Source of the DNA: Roseomonas sp. 18066 | GTDB lineage: Bacteria > Pseudomonadota > Alphaproteobacteria > Acetobacterales > Acetobacteraceae | Reading direction: 5' to 3' | DNA: 43,122 nucleotides | Assembly (NCBI RefSeq): GCF_902706185.1 | Contig: NZ_CACSJM010000034.1 | Location: 1-43,122, forward strand | Shown here: piece after piece, positions 31,122-40,521 of the stretch | How the letters are laid out: each line of letters begins with the position of its first letter | How positions within the stretch are numbered: position 1 is the stretch's first letter | Made by a program: the position numbers and the translations under genes | Notes under the pieces: generated by a model | Seen by the model: only the letters and a program-made list of their open reading frames with translations | Database searches by the model: none | What the model was told of the DNA's origin: nothing

Positions 31122-32126
31122 CTAGGCGGGGACGGCAGCCTCGGCCGCCACGGCATGCAGGCAGCGGACCATGGTGCCGGTCTCGCCGCGCACCACCGGC
31201 GGCTCGCGCTGGCAGCCGGCGACGGCCTCGGCGCAGCGCGGCCGGAAGTGGCAGCCCTCGGGCAGCGCGGCGAGGCTGGGCGGATTGCCGGGAATGGTGC
31301 GCAGCAATGTCTTGCGCATGCCGCCATGCACGGTGGAGCTCAGCAGCCCGCGCGTGTAGGGGTGCTGCGGGTCGCGCATCACGCCGCGCAAGGTGCCGGT
31401 CTCAACGAAGCGGCCGGCATACATCACGGCGATCTGGTCGGAGATCTCGGCGGCGACGCCGACATCATGGGTGACGAAGACCACGGCCATGCCGAGCTCC
31501 GCCTGCAATTCGCGCAGCAGCATCAGGATCTGGATCTGCACGGTGACGTCGAGCGCGGTGGTCGGCTCGTCGGCCAGCAGCACCAGCGGATCGCAGGCCA
31601 GGGCGAGCGCGATCATCGCCCGCTGCCGCATGCCGCCCGACATCTCATGCGGATAGTTCTTCAGGCGGCGCGCGGCGGAGGGAATGGAGACGCGCTCCAG
31701 CAGCCGCTTCGCCCGCGCCATGGCGGTGGCCCGGTCGGTGCCCTCGTGCTGGATGATGGTCTCGGCGATCTGGTCGCCGATGGTGTAGACCGGATCCATC
31801 GCCGACATCGGCTCCTGGAAGATCATCGAAACCTTGCTGCCGCGCAGCTTCGCCAATTCCGCAGGCGGCAGCGACAGGATATCGCGGCCGGCCATGCGCA
31901 CCTGGCCCTCGACCTTGGCGAAGCCGGGCAGCAGCCCCATCACCGCCTTCAGGCTGACGCTCTTGCCGGAGCCCGACTCGCCGAGGATGGTCATCACCTT
32001 GCCGCGCGCCAGGCTGAAGCCGACGCCATTGACGGCGCAGACCTCCTGCTCGTCGCGCTTGCGGAAGCGCACGGTCAGACCCTCGACCTCGAGCGCCGGC
32101 GGCTCGGGCGTGGCGTCAAGCGGCAT
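31122..32126 (-). CDS. Oligopeptide/dipeptide ABC ATPase, DppD-type
   Basis: A 334-residue ATPase: Walker A GESGSGKS (49-56), Q-loop [11 protein letters not shown], signature [10 protein letters not shown], Walker [12 protein letters not shown] and switch His in VTHDVG. The C-terminal oligopeptide-transporter extension carries Cys residues ([21 protein letters not shown]), known in this family as a possible Fe-S region. It overlaps the upstream ATPase gene by 11 bases, pointing to coupled synthesis of the two ATPase subunits. Confidence 0.92.
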   Translation of the reverse strand: MPLDATPEPPALEVEGLTVRFRKRDEQEVCAVNGVGFSLARGKVMTILGESGSGKSVSLKAVMGLLPGFAKVEGQVRMAGRDILSLPPAELAKLRGSKVSMIFQEPMSAMDPVYTIGDQIAETIIQHEGTDRATAMARAKRLLERVSIPSAARRLKNYPHEMSGGMRQRAMIALALACDPLVLLADEPTTALDVTVQIQILMLLRELQAELGMAVVFVTHDVGVAAEISDQIAVMYAGRFVETGTLRGVMRDPQHPYTRGLLSSTVHGGMRKTLLRTIPGNPPSLAALPEGCHFRPRCAEAVAGCQREPPVVRGETGTMVRCLHAVAAEAAVPA

Positions 32127-33189
32127 GGCGGGGCTCCGCGTTCATCTGGGCCTCGGGCAGGATGCAGGCGACCAGGTGCTGCGCATCGCCCGGCGCGGCA
32201 TCCACCGGTGGCAGCAAGGGCGGCAGCATCTCGGCGCAGGCGGGTTGGGCGAAGCGGCAGCGCGTGCGGAACCGGCAGCCGGAGGGCGGGTTGATCGGGT
32301 TCGGCGGATCGCCCGACAGCGGCAGCACCGTGGTGCGGCGGTCCGGATCCAGCGTCGGCTTCGAGGCCAGCAGCGCGCGGGTATAGGGATGCCGCGGCCG
32401 GCCGTAGATTTCCTCCACCGGCCCGGCCTCGACGACGCGGCCGAGATACATGACCAGCACGCGGTCGGAGATATATTCGACGACATTCAGGTCGTGGCTG
32501 ATGAAGAGATAGGTGAGGTTAAGCCGCGCCTTGAGCTCGGCCAGCAGGTTCAGCACCTGCGCCTCGACCGATTTGTCCAAGGCGGAGACGGCCTCGTCCA
32601 GGATCACCAGCCGCGGCTCCAGCGCCAAGGCGCGGGCGATGTTGACGCGCTGGCGTTGGCCGCCGGAGAGCTCGTGCGGATACCGGCGGGCGAAAAGGGC
32701 GGGGTTCAGCCCGACCTGGGCCAGCAGTTGCTCGGACCGCGCCACGGCCTGGCGCGCCGGCAGCCCGTGCATGCGCGGCGCATAGGCGATGGAATCGACC
32801 ATGGTCAGCCGCGGGTTCAGCGAGGAATAGCTGTCCTGGAACACCATCTGCATCTGCCGCCGCATCTCGGCGACCGAGAGGCCGGCCTGGCTGCCGACCT
32901 CCTCGCCGTCGAAGACGATGCTGCCGGCGTCAGGCCGGATCAGATGCATCACCAGCCGCGCGGTGGTCGACTTGCCGCAGCCGCTTTCGCCGACGACGCC
33001 CAGGGTCTCGCCCTTGGCGATGGTGAAGCTGACATCGTCCACCGCCTGCACCGTGGCGACGCGGCGGTTCAGCAGCCCGCCATAGACCGGAAAATGCTTG
33101 CGCAGATCGGTGACGGAGAGCAGCGGCTGTGCCGGGCCGCCGCGGTCGCGCGGATCGACCGGCGGGACCGGCAGGAGGGCCGCGCTCAC
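32116..33189 (-). CDS. Oligopeptide/dipeptide ABC ATPase, DppF-type
   Basis: A 357-residue ATPase: Walker A GESGCGKST (67-75), FQDSYSSLNPR, signature LSGGQRQRVNIARAL, Walker B LVILDEAVSALD and FISHDLNVVEY. A Cys-bearing C-terminal region (CRFRTRCRFAQPAC) follows. The start is GTG 33189, whose GTGA overlaps the permease stop; the frame is open far upstream in shadow sequence, and the N-terminal ATPase domain begins only after this point. Confidence 0.9.
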   Translation of the reverse strand: MSAALLPVPPVDPRDRGGPAQPLLSVTDLRKHFPVYGGLLNRRVATVQAVDDVSFTIAKGETLGVVGESGCGKSTTARLVMHLIRPDAGSIVFDGEEVGSQAGLSVAEMRRQMQMVFQDSYSSLNPRLTMVDSIAYAPRMHGLPARQAVARSEQLLAQVGLNPALFARRYPHELSGGQRQRVNIARALALEPRLVILDEAVSALDKSVEAQVLNLLAELKARLNLTYLFISHDLNVVEYISDRVLVMYLGRVVEAGPVEEIYGRPRHPYTRALLASKPTLDPDRRTTVLPLSGDPPNPINPPSGCRFRTRCRFAQPACAEMLPPLLPPVDAAPGDAQHLVACILPEAQMNAEPRHAA

Positions 33190-34097
33190 TTGCTCAGCCT
33201 CACATCCATGGCCGAGCGAAATCCGTCGCTCATCAGGTTGAAGCACATCGAGGTGACGAAGATCATCACCCCCGGCAGCGCCGCCACATAGGGCTGCACA
33301 TAGATCGATTGCCGCAGAGAGTTCAGCATCAGCCCCCATTCGGCCTGCGGCGGCGTGACGCCAAGTCCGAGGAAGCTGAGGCCCGCCGAGAGGATGATCG
33401 AAAGGCTGATCAGGCTGGTGGCATAGACCAGGATCGGCCCCAGCACATTGGCCAGGACATGGTGGCGGATGATCTGCATGGTCGTGGTGCCGCTGGCCCG
33501 CGCCGCCTCGACGAAATCCAGGTGACGCGCCTGGGTGGTCACCGTCTCGGCGATGCGCACCATCGGCGGGATGAAGACCACGGCCAGCGCGATGATGGAA
33601 TTGGTCAGCCCGTTGCCCAGCAGTCCGCAGATGGCGATGGCCAGCAGGATCGAGGGGAAGGCGTAGAAGACATCCATGGTGCGCATGATCAGCGTGCCGG
33701 TCAGCCCGCCCATGAAGCCGGCGGTGATGCCCAGCAGCCCGCCCACCAGCAGCGACACCATCACCGGCGCGACGCCCGCCAGCAGCGACAGCCGCCCGCC
33801 ATAGGCCAGCCGGGTCCACAGGTCGCGCCCGGTCTCGTCGGTGCCCAGCCAGTGGCCCGGCGTGCCGATCGGCCGCAGCCGCCGCATGACGCTGCCGGCA
33901 TAGGGGTCGTAGCTGGTCACCCAGGGCGCGCAGATCGCCATCAGCACGATGGCCAGCAGCAGCAGCGTGACGATGATGGTGACCGGGTCGCGCTTCAGCC
34001 GGCGGCCGACGGCGGTCCAGTAGCCGGCGGCGGGGCGTGGCGTGGTGGCCTTGCCGACCAAGGTGGCCAGGGCATCGGGATTGGCGAGGTCGGACAT
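33186..34097 (-). CDS. Oligopeptide/dipeptide ABC permease, DppC-type
   Basis: A 303-residue inner-membrane permease with an N-terminal helix (PVTIIVTLLLLAIVLMAICA) typical of the DppC subgroup, the GTDETGRDLWTRL block and the coupling motif EAARASGTTTMQIIRHHVLAN. It forms the pore with the DppB-type protein encoded 15 bases upstream. The stop is shared with the GTG of the next ATPase gene. Confidence 0.92.
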   Translation of the reverse strand: MSDLANPDALATLVGKATTPRPAAGYWTAVGRRLKRDPVTIIVTLLLLAIVLMAICAPWVTSYDPYAGSVMRRLRPIGTPGHWLGTDETGRDLWTRLAYGGRLSLLAGVAPVMVSLLVGGLLGITAGFMGGLTGTLIMRTMDVFYAFPSILLAIAICGLLGNGLTNSIIALAVVFIPPMVRIAETVTTQARHLDFVEAARASGTTTMQIIRHHVLANVLGPILVYATSLISLSIILSAGLSFLGLGVTPPQAEWGLMLNSLRQSIYVQPYVAALPGVMIFVTSMCFNLMSDGFRSAMDVRLSK

Positions 34098-34112
34098 CGC
34101 GAGAGGTCTCCC

Positions 34113-35051
34113 TTAGCGCCGGATACGCGGGTCGATGGCCGCCTGGGCGATGTCGACCAGCAGGTTGAGCAGCACGAAGAAGCTGGCCAGCACCAGGATC
34201 GTCGCCTGCAGCACGGGAATGTCGCGGCGGAAGATCGCCAGGTTCAGCAGGTTGCCGGTGCCGGGCCAGTTGAACACCGTCTCGATCAGGATCGAGCCGC
34301 CGAGCAGGTAGCCGAATTGCAGCCCCATCAGGGCGAGCACCGGCGGCGCCGCGTTCTTGATGATGTGGCGCAGCACCGGGCCGCGGCCGAGGCCCTTGGC
34401 CGAGAGCGCGCCGACGAAGTCCTGGCCCATGATCTCCAGCACCGTCGCGCGCACCAGGCGGCCGATGACGCCCATCGGGATCATGCAGAGGGTGACCACC
34501 GGCAGCACGATATGGTCCAGCCGCTGCCACAGCGGCAGGCTGTCGTCGCCCATGCCCTGGGCCGGCATCCAGTCGTTCAGCACGGCGAAGACCAGGACGA
34601 GGACGATGGCGAACCAGTAATGCGGCAGGCTGACGCCGGCGGTGGTCACCGCGCTCAGCAGCTTGTCCGGCCAGCGCCCGTGATGCAGCGCCGCCGTCAT
34701 GCCGAAGACAATGCCCAAGGTGAAGCCCAGCGCCGCGGCGGTGACGGCCAGCACCAGCGTGTTGCCCAGCGCCGTCATCAGCTGCCCCAGCACCGGCGCG
34801 GCGTTGAAGACGGAGATGCCGAAATCGCCGCTCAGCGCCCGCCCCAGCCAGAGCAGGTACTGGATGTGGAGCGGCCGGTCGAAGCCATAGGCCGCCTTCA
34901 TCTGCGCGATGATCTCGGGCGAGGCCTCGGGCGGCATCAGCATGTCGATGGGATTGCCCGGCGCCACATGCACCAGGCCGAAGATGACCAGGCTGACGCC
35001 GAGCAAGATGGGAATGGCTTGCAGCAAACGCCGCCCCGCGAAAACGAGCAT
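34113..35051 (-). CDS. Oligopeptide/dipeptide ABC permease, DppB-type
   Basis: A 312-residue permease beginning with the family opener MLVFAGRRLLQAIPILLGVS, then APGNPIDM, FGISVFNAAPV, a coupling loop VGALSAKGLGRGPVLRHIIK and a GSILIETVFNWPG block. ATG 35051 has GGAG 7 bases upstream and fits the family start; a longer frame to 35111 adds non-conserved residues. It leads the operon dppB-dppC-dppF-dppD-partner C-amidase 3. The binding protein for this system is probably that encoded at 36037, across the divergent promoter. Confidence 0.92.
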   Translation of the reverse strand: MLVFAGRRLLQAIPILLGVSLVIFGLVHVAPGNPIDMLMPPEASPEIIAQMKAAYGFDRPLHIQYLLWLGRALSGDFGISVFNAAPVLGQLMTALGNTLVLAVTAAALGFTLGIVFGMTAALHHGRWPDKLLSAVTTAGVSLPHYWFAIVLVLVFAVLNDWMPAQGMGDDSLPLWQRLDHIVLPVVTLCMIPMGVIGRLVRATVLEIMGQDFVGALSAKGLGRGPVLRHIIKNAAPPVLALMGLQFGYLLGGSILIETVFNWPGTGNLLNLAIFRRDIPVLQATILVLASFFVLLNLLVDIAQAAIDPRIRR

Positions 35052-35134
35052 GGGTGCTCCTTCGACTGGTCGGATGGGCCCTTCGCCGGGCCTGTGACGA
35101 TCTATGCACAATGGCTGTTGCGCATCCAGCCTTG

Positions 35135-35157
35135 TTTGCGCCTAATAGAATGGCAAA
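35135..35157. promoter_or_regulatory. Inverted repeat in the divergent dpp/isochorismatase promoter
   Basis: TTTGC (35135-35139) and GCAAA (35153-35157) flank an AT-richer centre containing TAATAG. It is the only clear symmetric, AT-rich segment in the 179-base gap between the divergent units, so it may hold a promoter or operator. The evidence is modest. Confidence 0.3.
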
Positions 35158-35230
35158 TGGCGGTTTCGGGAAATGGCCTTGCCCGATATGGTGGCGCTTC
35201 CACTGATTCTGCATCGAATCGAGGCACGAC

Positions 35231-35941
35231 ATGCATCAGAACCAGATTCACCGAGCCGTGAGCAGCAGAGTTCGGGAGCGGCGGGGCAGCCTCTATCCCT
35301 TCGCCAGCATCGATCCCGCGCGCACCGCCCATGTGGTGGTCGACCTGCAGAACGGCTTCATGGCGCCCGGCGCCGTCGCCGAGATCGCGACGGCGCGGGA
35401 GATCGTGAGCAATGTCAACCGCATCAGCGCCGCGCTGCGCGCGGCCGGCGGGCTGGTCGCCTATATCCAGAACACCTTCGACGACGAGGCCGTGGCGGGA
35501 TGGCCGGTGTTCTTCGACCATTTCTGTTCTCCCCAGCGCCGCGCTGCCATGATCGAGGCCTTCACCCCCGGCAACTGGCAGCACGCGCTGTACCCGGAGC
35601 TCGAGGTGCTGCCGGCCGACCTGGTGGTGCGCAAGCGCCGATTCGGCGCCTTCATCCAGGGCTCCTCCGACCTGCATGCGCAGCTGCAGGCGCGCGGCAT
35701 CGACACCGTCATCGTCACCGGCACCGCCAGCAATGTCTGCTGCGAGTCGACGGCGCGCGACGCGATGATGCTCAACTACAAGGTCTTCTTCGTCGCCGAC
35801 GGCAATGCCACCCACACCGATGACGAGCAGGATGCGACGCTGACGGCGATGGCGAATATCTTCGCCGATGTCTCCGACACCGCGGCCGTGGTCGCGCTGA
35901 TCGGCCGGGCCGCGGCGGCGATGCCGCAGGCCGCCGAGTAG
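35231..35941 (+). CDS. Isochorismatase-like cysteine hydrolase
   Basis: A 236-residue protein with the Asp-Lys-Cys triad of the isochorismatase-like amidohydrolases: D38 (VVVDLQNGF), K135 (VVRKRRFGAF) and C170 (TGTASNVCCESTARDAM), with the cis-peptide region before the Cys. Members cleave small amides or N-carbamoyl compounds, e.g. nicotinamide, biuret or N-carbamoylsarcosine. It is divergent from the ABC-amidase operon and upstream of the binding protein, so a step in breaking down the same imported amide is likely. True isochorismatase activity is unlikely without siderophore genes. Confidence 0.88.
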   Translation: MHQNQIHRAVSSRVRERRGSLYPFASIDPARTAHVVVDLQNGFMAPGAVAEIATAREIVSNVNRISAALRAAGGLVAYIQNTFDDEAVAGWPVFFDHFCSPQRRAAMIEAFTPGNWQHALYPELEVLPADLVVRKRRFGAFIQGSSDLHAQLQARGIDTVIVTGTASNVCCESTARDAMMLNYKVFFVADGNATHTDDEQDATLTAMANIFADVSDTAAVVALIGRAAAAMPQAAE

Positions 35942-36036
35942 CCCCAGGGCCTCCGCGCAGAATGCGAGGGTGCCGGGCGATGCGCCCGGCGCCAGCGGCG
36001 TGCCGTGCCCCGCAGCACCAGGACAGAGGTTCAGCC

Positions 36037-37641
36037 ATGCCCGACCGGCGCCAATTCCTCCTCGCCTCGGCTTCCACCCTGCTGGCCCCGATGGCGGGCC
36101 CCGCCGCCGCGGCGCCGCCCCAGGTGCTGCGCGTCGCCATGACCGCGGCCGACCTGCCGACGGTCACCGGCATTCCGAACAATGGCGGCGAGGGCTTCCG
36201 ATTCCTCGGCTACCCCGCCTATGACAGCCTGGTGAACTGGGACTACACCCGCACCGAGGAGACGGCGAATATCGCGCCGGGCCTGGCGACGGAATGGAAG
36301 ATCGACCCGGCCGATCCGAAGCGCTGGCTTTTCTCGCTGCGCCAGGGTGCCAGGTTCCACGACGACACGCCGGTCACGGCGGAGGCCATCCTGTGGAATC
36401 TCGCACGCATCTATGACGACAAGTCACCGCAATACGACGCGCCGGCCTCGCCCATCGTCAAGGCGACGGTGTCGATGCTCGACACCTTCTCCAAGGTCGA
36501 CGACGCCACCATCGCCATCACCACCAAGTACCCCTTCGGCTTCTTCCCCTATCTGGTCACCCGTATCCTGGTGGTCAGCCCGACGCAATGGGAGAAGGTC
36601 GGCCGCAGCTGGCAGGAATTCGCCAAGCGCCCGATCGGCAGCGGTCCCTTCCGCATCAACCGCGTGGTGCCCGGGCAATATGTCGAGATGGTGCGCAACG
36701 AGACCTACTGGGACAAGGCGCGCATCCCGAAGCTGGAGAAGCTGACGGTCTATCCGATGCCGGAGGCGACGACGCGGATGGCCGCACTCCGCTCCGGCCA
36801 GGTCGACTGGATCGAGGTGCCGCCGCCGGATGCCATCCCCTCGCTGCGCCAGGCGGGATTCCAGGTCAGCCTCTGGCCCTATCCGCACACCTACCCTTAT
36901 GCCTTCAACTGCCGGCCGGGCTCGCCCTTCGCCGATGTCCGCGTGCGCCAGGCGGCGAACTACGCGATCGACCGCGACGGCATGTGCAGCATGCTGAACC
37001 AGACCGGCAAGCCGGCGGTGGGCCTCTATCCGCCGGGCAACCCGGTCTTCGGCAATCCGAAGAACCGCTACAGCTACGACCCGGCCAAGGCGCGGGCGCT
37101 GCTGGCCGAGGCCGGCTATGGCCCGGGCAAGCCGCTGAAGGCGAAGATCATGATCTCCACCTCCGGCTCCGGCCAGATGGTGCCGATCCCGATGAACGAG
37201 CTGATGCAGCAGAACTTCGCCGCCGTCGGCATGGAGATCGAGTTCGACGTGGTCGAATGGGGCACCATGCTGGTGGCCATCCGCAACATCCCCGGCTCGG
37301 CGCCGACGCATGGCGTGGACGGGATCAATATCAGCCTCAGCTACACCGACCCCTCCAGCATGTTCCGCTACTACGCCTCCGACAGCGCCTCGCCGGTCAA
37401 CTACAACTGGGGCCACTTCAAGAACGACGCGCTGGACGCGCTGCTGCGCAAGGCGCAGTCGGTCTTCGATGCGGACGAGCAGACCAGGCTGCTGGCCGAG
37501 GCGCATGCCATCGTCGTCGACGAGGCGCCCTGGCTGTTCATCGTGCACGACCAGAATCCGCGCGGGCTGGCGAAGAAGGTCAAGAACTTCCGCCCGGCGC
37601 AGAGCTGGTATCAGGACTTCACGCAGATCACCATCGAGTAG
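36037..37641 (+). CDS. Peptide-type ABC substrate-binding protein (SBP family 5)
   Basis: A 534-residue periplasmic binding protein with a Tat-like signal (MPDRRQFLLASASTLLAP, cleavage about AAA|APP). SBP family 5 marks include LATEWKIDPADPKRWLFSLR, GARFHDDTPVTAEAILWNL, RPIGSGPFRINRVVPGQYVE, VDWIEVPPPDAI and VRQAANYAIDRDGM. ATG 36037 has AGAGG upstream; the longer frame from 35962 is not conserved-looking. It follows the isochorismatase-like gene by 95 bases in the same direction and lies opposite the permease/ATPase operon, so it is probably the receptor of that importer. Confidence 0.92.
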   Translation: MPDRRQFLLASASTLLAPMAGPAAAAPPQVLRVAMTAADLPTVTGIPNNGGEGFRFLGYPAYDSLVNWDYTRTEETANIAPGLATEWKIDPADPKRWLFSLRQGARFHDDTPVTAEAILWNLARIYDDKSPQYDAPASPIVKATVSMLDTFSKVDDATIAITTKYPFGFFPYLVTRILVVSPTQWEKVGRSWQEFAKRPIGSGPFRINRVVPGQYVEMVRNETYWDKARIPKLEKLTVYPMPEATTRMAALRSGQVDWIEVPPPDAIPSLRQAGFQVSLWPYPHTYPYAFNCRPGSPFADVRVRQAANYAIDRDGMCSMLNQTGKPAVGLYPPGNPVFGNPKNRYSYDPAKARALLAEAGYGPGKPLKAKIMISTSGSGQMVPIPMNELMQQNFAAVGMEIEFDVVEWGTMLVAIRNIPGSAPTHGVDGINISLSYTDPSSMFRYYASDSASPVNYNWGHFKNDALDALLRKAQSVFDADEQTRLLAEAHAIVVDEAPWLFIVHDQNPRGLAKKVKNFRPAQSWYQDFTQITIE

Positions 37642-37651
37642 GCCGCGCGGG

Positions 37652-39022
37652 CTACAGCGCCGGCCAGCGCTGCGCCCAAGGGTGGGCCGCCTCGTATTGC
37701 CGCGCCATGGCCAGGAGACGCCAATCCTGGCCATAGGGCGCCACCAGCTGGAAGCCGATCGGCAGGCCCTCGGGGCTGGGATCGGCCGGGATGCTGATGC
37801 CGGGCAGGCTGGCCAGGTTGACGATGCCGGTGAAGGCGCGGTGATGCGGCGGGCCGAAGCTGTCCGCCGGGAATTGCAGCGCGCCGGAGCTCGGCGTCAT
37901 CATCAGGTCGTAGTCGCGGAAGAAGCGTGCGAATTGCGCGAAGAGCTCTCGGAACGCCACCAGCGCATCCTGGTAGTCGGCGGCGCTCAGGCGCGCGCCC
38001 TGCTCGGCCATCTCCGCGTAGACGGCGCCGATGCGGCCGCGCCAATCCTTGCCGCGCAGCAGCCAGGCCAGGCCGGCGGCGCCCACCTTCGGCCATTCGC
38101 GCTCGAACAGCGCCAGGTCGGCCGGCACCGTGCCTTCCTCCACCCGGTGGCCGAGCGCGGCCAGGTTGCGCGCGGCGGCCGCGCAGCTGTCGGCGATGGC
38201 CGCATCCACCGGCCAGTCGCCGAAGCGCGGCACGTAGAGGATGCGCATCGGCCGCGGCGCCGGCTCGGCGTCGTCGGCGCGGAAGGCGAGCGAGGCGCGG
38301 TCCTCGTCGAGCGGGCCCTGGATGGCGGCGAGCGCCAGCGCCAGGTCGTCCACCGTGCGGGCGATGGGGCCGATGATCTCGGCGTCGTGCAGGATGACCG
38401 GCAGCCCGTCGCGCCGCGCCACGCGGCCGGTGCTGGGCTTCAGCCCCAGCAGCCCGGCATAGCCCGCAGGCCTGCGGATCGAGCCGCCGCCATCGGTGCC
38501 CAGCGCCAGCGGCCCCATTCCGCTGGCCACCGCCGAGACCGCGCCGCCGGAGGAGGCGCCCGAGGTCAGCGCGGTGTCCCACGGATTGCGGGTGACGCCG
38601 AACAGCGCGGTGTCGACATTGCCGCGCCCCAGCGTGAACTCCGAGACATTGGTCTTGCCCAGGATGACGGCGCCCTGGGCGCGCAGACGGGCCACCGGCG
38701 TCTCGTCGGCGGCGGGCACGTGGTGCTCGAAGACGTGGCTGCCCCAGGCGCAGCGCAGCCCGGCCACGGCGATATTGTCCTTGATGCTGACGGGCACGCC
38801 GTCGAGCGCGCCGCGCGGCGTGCCGCCAGCGAAGCGCGCATCGGCCTCGGCCGCCGCCTGGCGGGCGCCGGCGGCATCCAGCGTGGCGAAGGCGTTGACC
38901 TGCGGGTCGGCCACGGCGATGCGGGCCAGGATGGCCTCCAGCGCGGCGGAGGGGCGCAGGCTGCCGTCGCGGAAGGCGCGGCCCAGGCCCGTGGCCGGAA
39001 GGCGGTGGATCTCGCTGGTCAT
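37652..39022 (-). CDS. Amidase-signature hydrolase 4
   Basis: A 456-residue amidase: K81 (SIKDNIAVAG), cis-Ser in GASSGGA (155-161), nucleophile S181 (GTDGGGSIR). It is a different branch from amidases 1-3 (KDN not KDIYNT, GGGSIR not TGGSIR) and has no small partner gene beside it. ATG 39022 (MTSEIHRLP) is chosen because upstream residues are Arg/Pro/Ala shadow. It is transcribed toward the binding-protein gene (10 bases between stops) and 190 bases downstream of the M20 deacylase. The substrate is unknown. Confidence 0.9.
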   Translation of the reverse strand: MTSEIHRLPATGLGRAFRDGSLRPSAALEAILARIAVADPQVNAFATLDAAGARQAAAEADARFAGGTPRGALDGVPVSIKDNIAVAGLRCAWGSHVFEHHVPAADETPVARLRAQGAVILGKTNVSEFTLGRGNVDTALFGVTRNPWDTALTSGASSGGAVSAVASGMGPLALGTDGGGSIRRPAGYAGLLGLKPSTGRVARRDGLPVILHDAEIIGPIARTVDDLALALAAIQGPLDEDRASLAFRADDAEPAPRPMRILYVPRFGDWPVDAAIADSCAAAARNLAALGHRVEEGTVPADLALFEREWPKVGAAGLAWLLRGKDWRGRIGAVYAEMAEQGARLSAADYQDALVAFRELFAQFARFFRDYDLMMTPSSGALQFPADSFGPPHHRAFTGIVNLASLPGISIPADPSPEGLPIGFQLVAPYGQDWRLLAMARQYEAAHPWAQRWPAL

Positions 39023-39189
39023 CGCGCGGCCCCGGGGGTGAGGGCGGCAGTATGCGCCGCGGCCCGGCGCCGGCAAGGGATTCGCCGGCCTGCTGGCGCG
39101 GCGGCCGCATCCGGTCTTCCATGCGCGGCGCCGCGCAGGAGCCCGCCATGCCCGATCCATCCTCCCGCTATCTCCGCAATCCGCGGCTG

Positions 39190-39212
39190 GCCGGCTCCGC
39201 CCGCGAGCCGGC
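39190..39212 (-). terminator. GCCGGCT/AGCCGGC hairpin after the M20 deacylase gene
   Basis: A perfect 7-bp stem (39190-39196/39206-39212) with a 9-base loop begins directly after the deacylase stop codon (39213-39215). There is no clear U-run. Position suggests transcript-end formation or 3' protection. The surrounding gap 39023-39212 otherwise holds nothing I can support. Confidence 0.45.
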
Positions 39213-40502
39213 TTAGCGGGAGACCTCCCGCACGCCGCACCAGTCGGCGATGAAGGCGGCCATGGCCAGCGTCGTCTGCTTCACGTTCGCCAGGTCGCTG
39301 CGCTCGTCGAAGGCGTGCGAGCCCTCGCCCTTCGGCCCGTAGCAGAGCGCCGGCATGTCGTAGTAGAGGCCGTAGAAGCGGGTGTCGTTGACGCCGGTGC
39401 TGCAGCGCTCGGCCATCTTCTCGCCGAAGACCTGGGCATGGGCGGCGGCCAGCACGGCTTCCGCCGCGCTGCCTTCCTCCTGCACGAAGCCATCGGCCAT
39501 GAAGCCGTTCCATTCGACGGCCGGCGGGTTGTTGGCCAGGAACTCGTCGCCGGCGGCGGCCTGGCGCACCACCTGCTCGATGGCGGCGCGGCGCCCGGCC
39601 AGGTCGTCGCCGGGCAGCAGGCCGATGCGGCAATCCACCTCGCACCAGGCCGGCGTCGAGCTGCCCCAGTCGCCGCCGCGGATGACGCCCGGGTTGAACT
39701 TGATCGGGTCCTTCAGCGCGCCGAAGCGCGGATGCGACTTGGCGCGGAGGTTCTCCTCCCGCGTATGCGCCTGCAGCGCCTCGATCAGCTTGTAGGCGGC
39801 GACGATGGCGTTGGTCCCGGTCTCGCTGCGCGCGACATGGACGGGGATGCCCATCACCTTCAGCCGAAACCAGATGACGCCGACATGGGCGCGGGTCAGG
39901 GCGTTGCCGGTCGGCTCGGGGATCAGGCAGGCCTCGGCGCGATAGCCGCGCAGCAGGGTGGAGAGGGCGCCGTTGCCGGTGCATTCCTCCTCGGTGACGC
40001 TCTGCAGGTAGAGGTCGCCATCCGGCTCCAGCCCGCAGGCGGCGAGCGCGTCGGCGGCGAAGATCATGGCCGAGACGCCGGCCTTCATGTCGTTGGCGCC
40101 GCGGCCATAGAGCCAGCCGTCGCGCACCACCGGCTCGAAGGGCGGCGTGGTCCACATGGCGGCGGGGCCGGCGGGGACGACGTCGACATGGCCCTGGATG
40201 ATCAGGCTGCGCCCGCCCGGGTTCTTCGCGCGCCGGGCGGCGACCAGCTGCACGGCGCGGCTGTAGTCTGTGTCCATCACGGGCGCGGCGCCGCGGGCGC
40301 CGTCGAAGCCGATATCGGCCAGGGTGTAGCGGTCGACGGCATAGCCGCGATCGGCCAGCTGGCGCGACAGCCAGTCCTGCAGCGGCGCTTCCTGGCCGCG
40401 CAGGCTGGGGAAGCGGGTCAGCTCGGAGAGGAAGGCGACCTGCTTGTTGAAGGCCGCGTCGACGGCTGCTTCCAGCCGCTTGAGGAGAGCTTGGTCAGGC
40501 AT
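39213..40502 (-). CDS. M20-family deacylase/peptidase (ArgE/DapE-like)
   Basis: A 429-residue two-zinc hydrolase of the ArgE/DapE/carboxypeptidase G2 group. The metal and catalytic residues are present: H105 and D107 (IIQGHVDVVP), D138 (GRGANDMKAG), E171-E172 (TEEECTGNGA), E196 (IPEPTGN) and H396 (GEGSHAFDERSD). A dimerisation domain lies between. It removes an acyl or amino-acid group from an amide-linked substrate. Start 40502 (MPDQALL) fits family length. It lies 19 bases downstream of the binding-protein gene at 40522, so the two are co-transcribed and the imported ligand is likely its substrate. Confidence 0.9.
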   Translation of the reverse strand: MPDQALLKRLEAAVDAAFNKQVAFLSELTRFPSLRGQEAPLQDWLSRQLADRGYAVDRYTLADIGFDGARGAAPVMDTDYSRAVQLVAARRAKNPGGRSLIIQGHVDVVPAGPAAMWTTPPFEPVVRDGWLYGRGANDMKAGVSAMIFAADALAACGLEPDGDLYLQSVTEEECTGNGALSTLLRGYRAEACLIPEPTGNALTRAHVGVIWFRLKVMGIPVHVARSETGTNAIVAAYKLIEALQAHTREENLRAKSHPRFGALKDPIKFNPGVIRGGDWGSSTPAWCEVDCRIGLLPGDDLAGRRAAIEQVVRQAAAGDEFLANNPPAVEWNGFMADGFVQEEGSAAEAVLAAAHAQVFGEKMAERCSTGVNDTRFYGLYYDMPALCYGPKGEGSHAFDERSDLANVKQTTLAMAAFIADWCGVREVSR

Positions 40503-40521
40503 CGGGTCGTGCTCCGGGCGG

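Noticed and set aside
39148..39216. A 22-codon plus-strand frame (MPDPSSRYLRNPRL..) before the M20 gene end
   Set aside because: It runs through the 39190-39212 hairpin, has no supporting context and is too short to judge.
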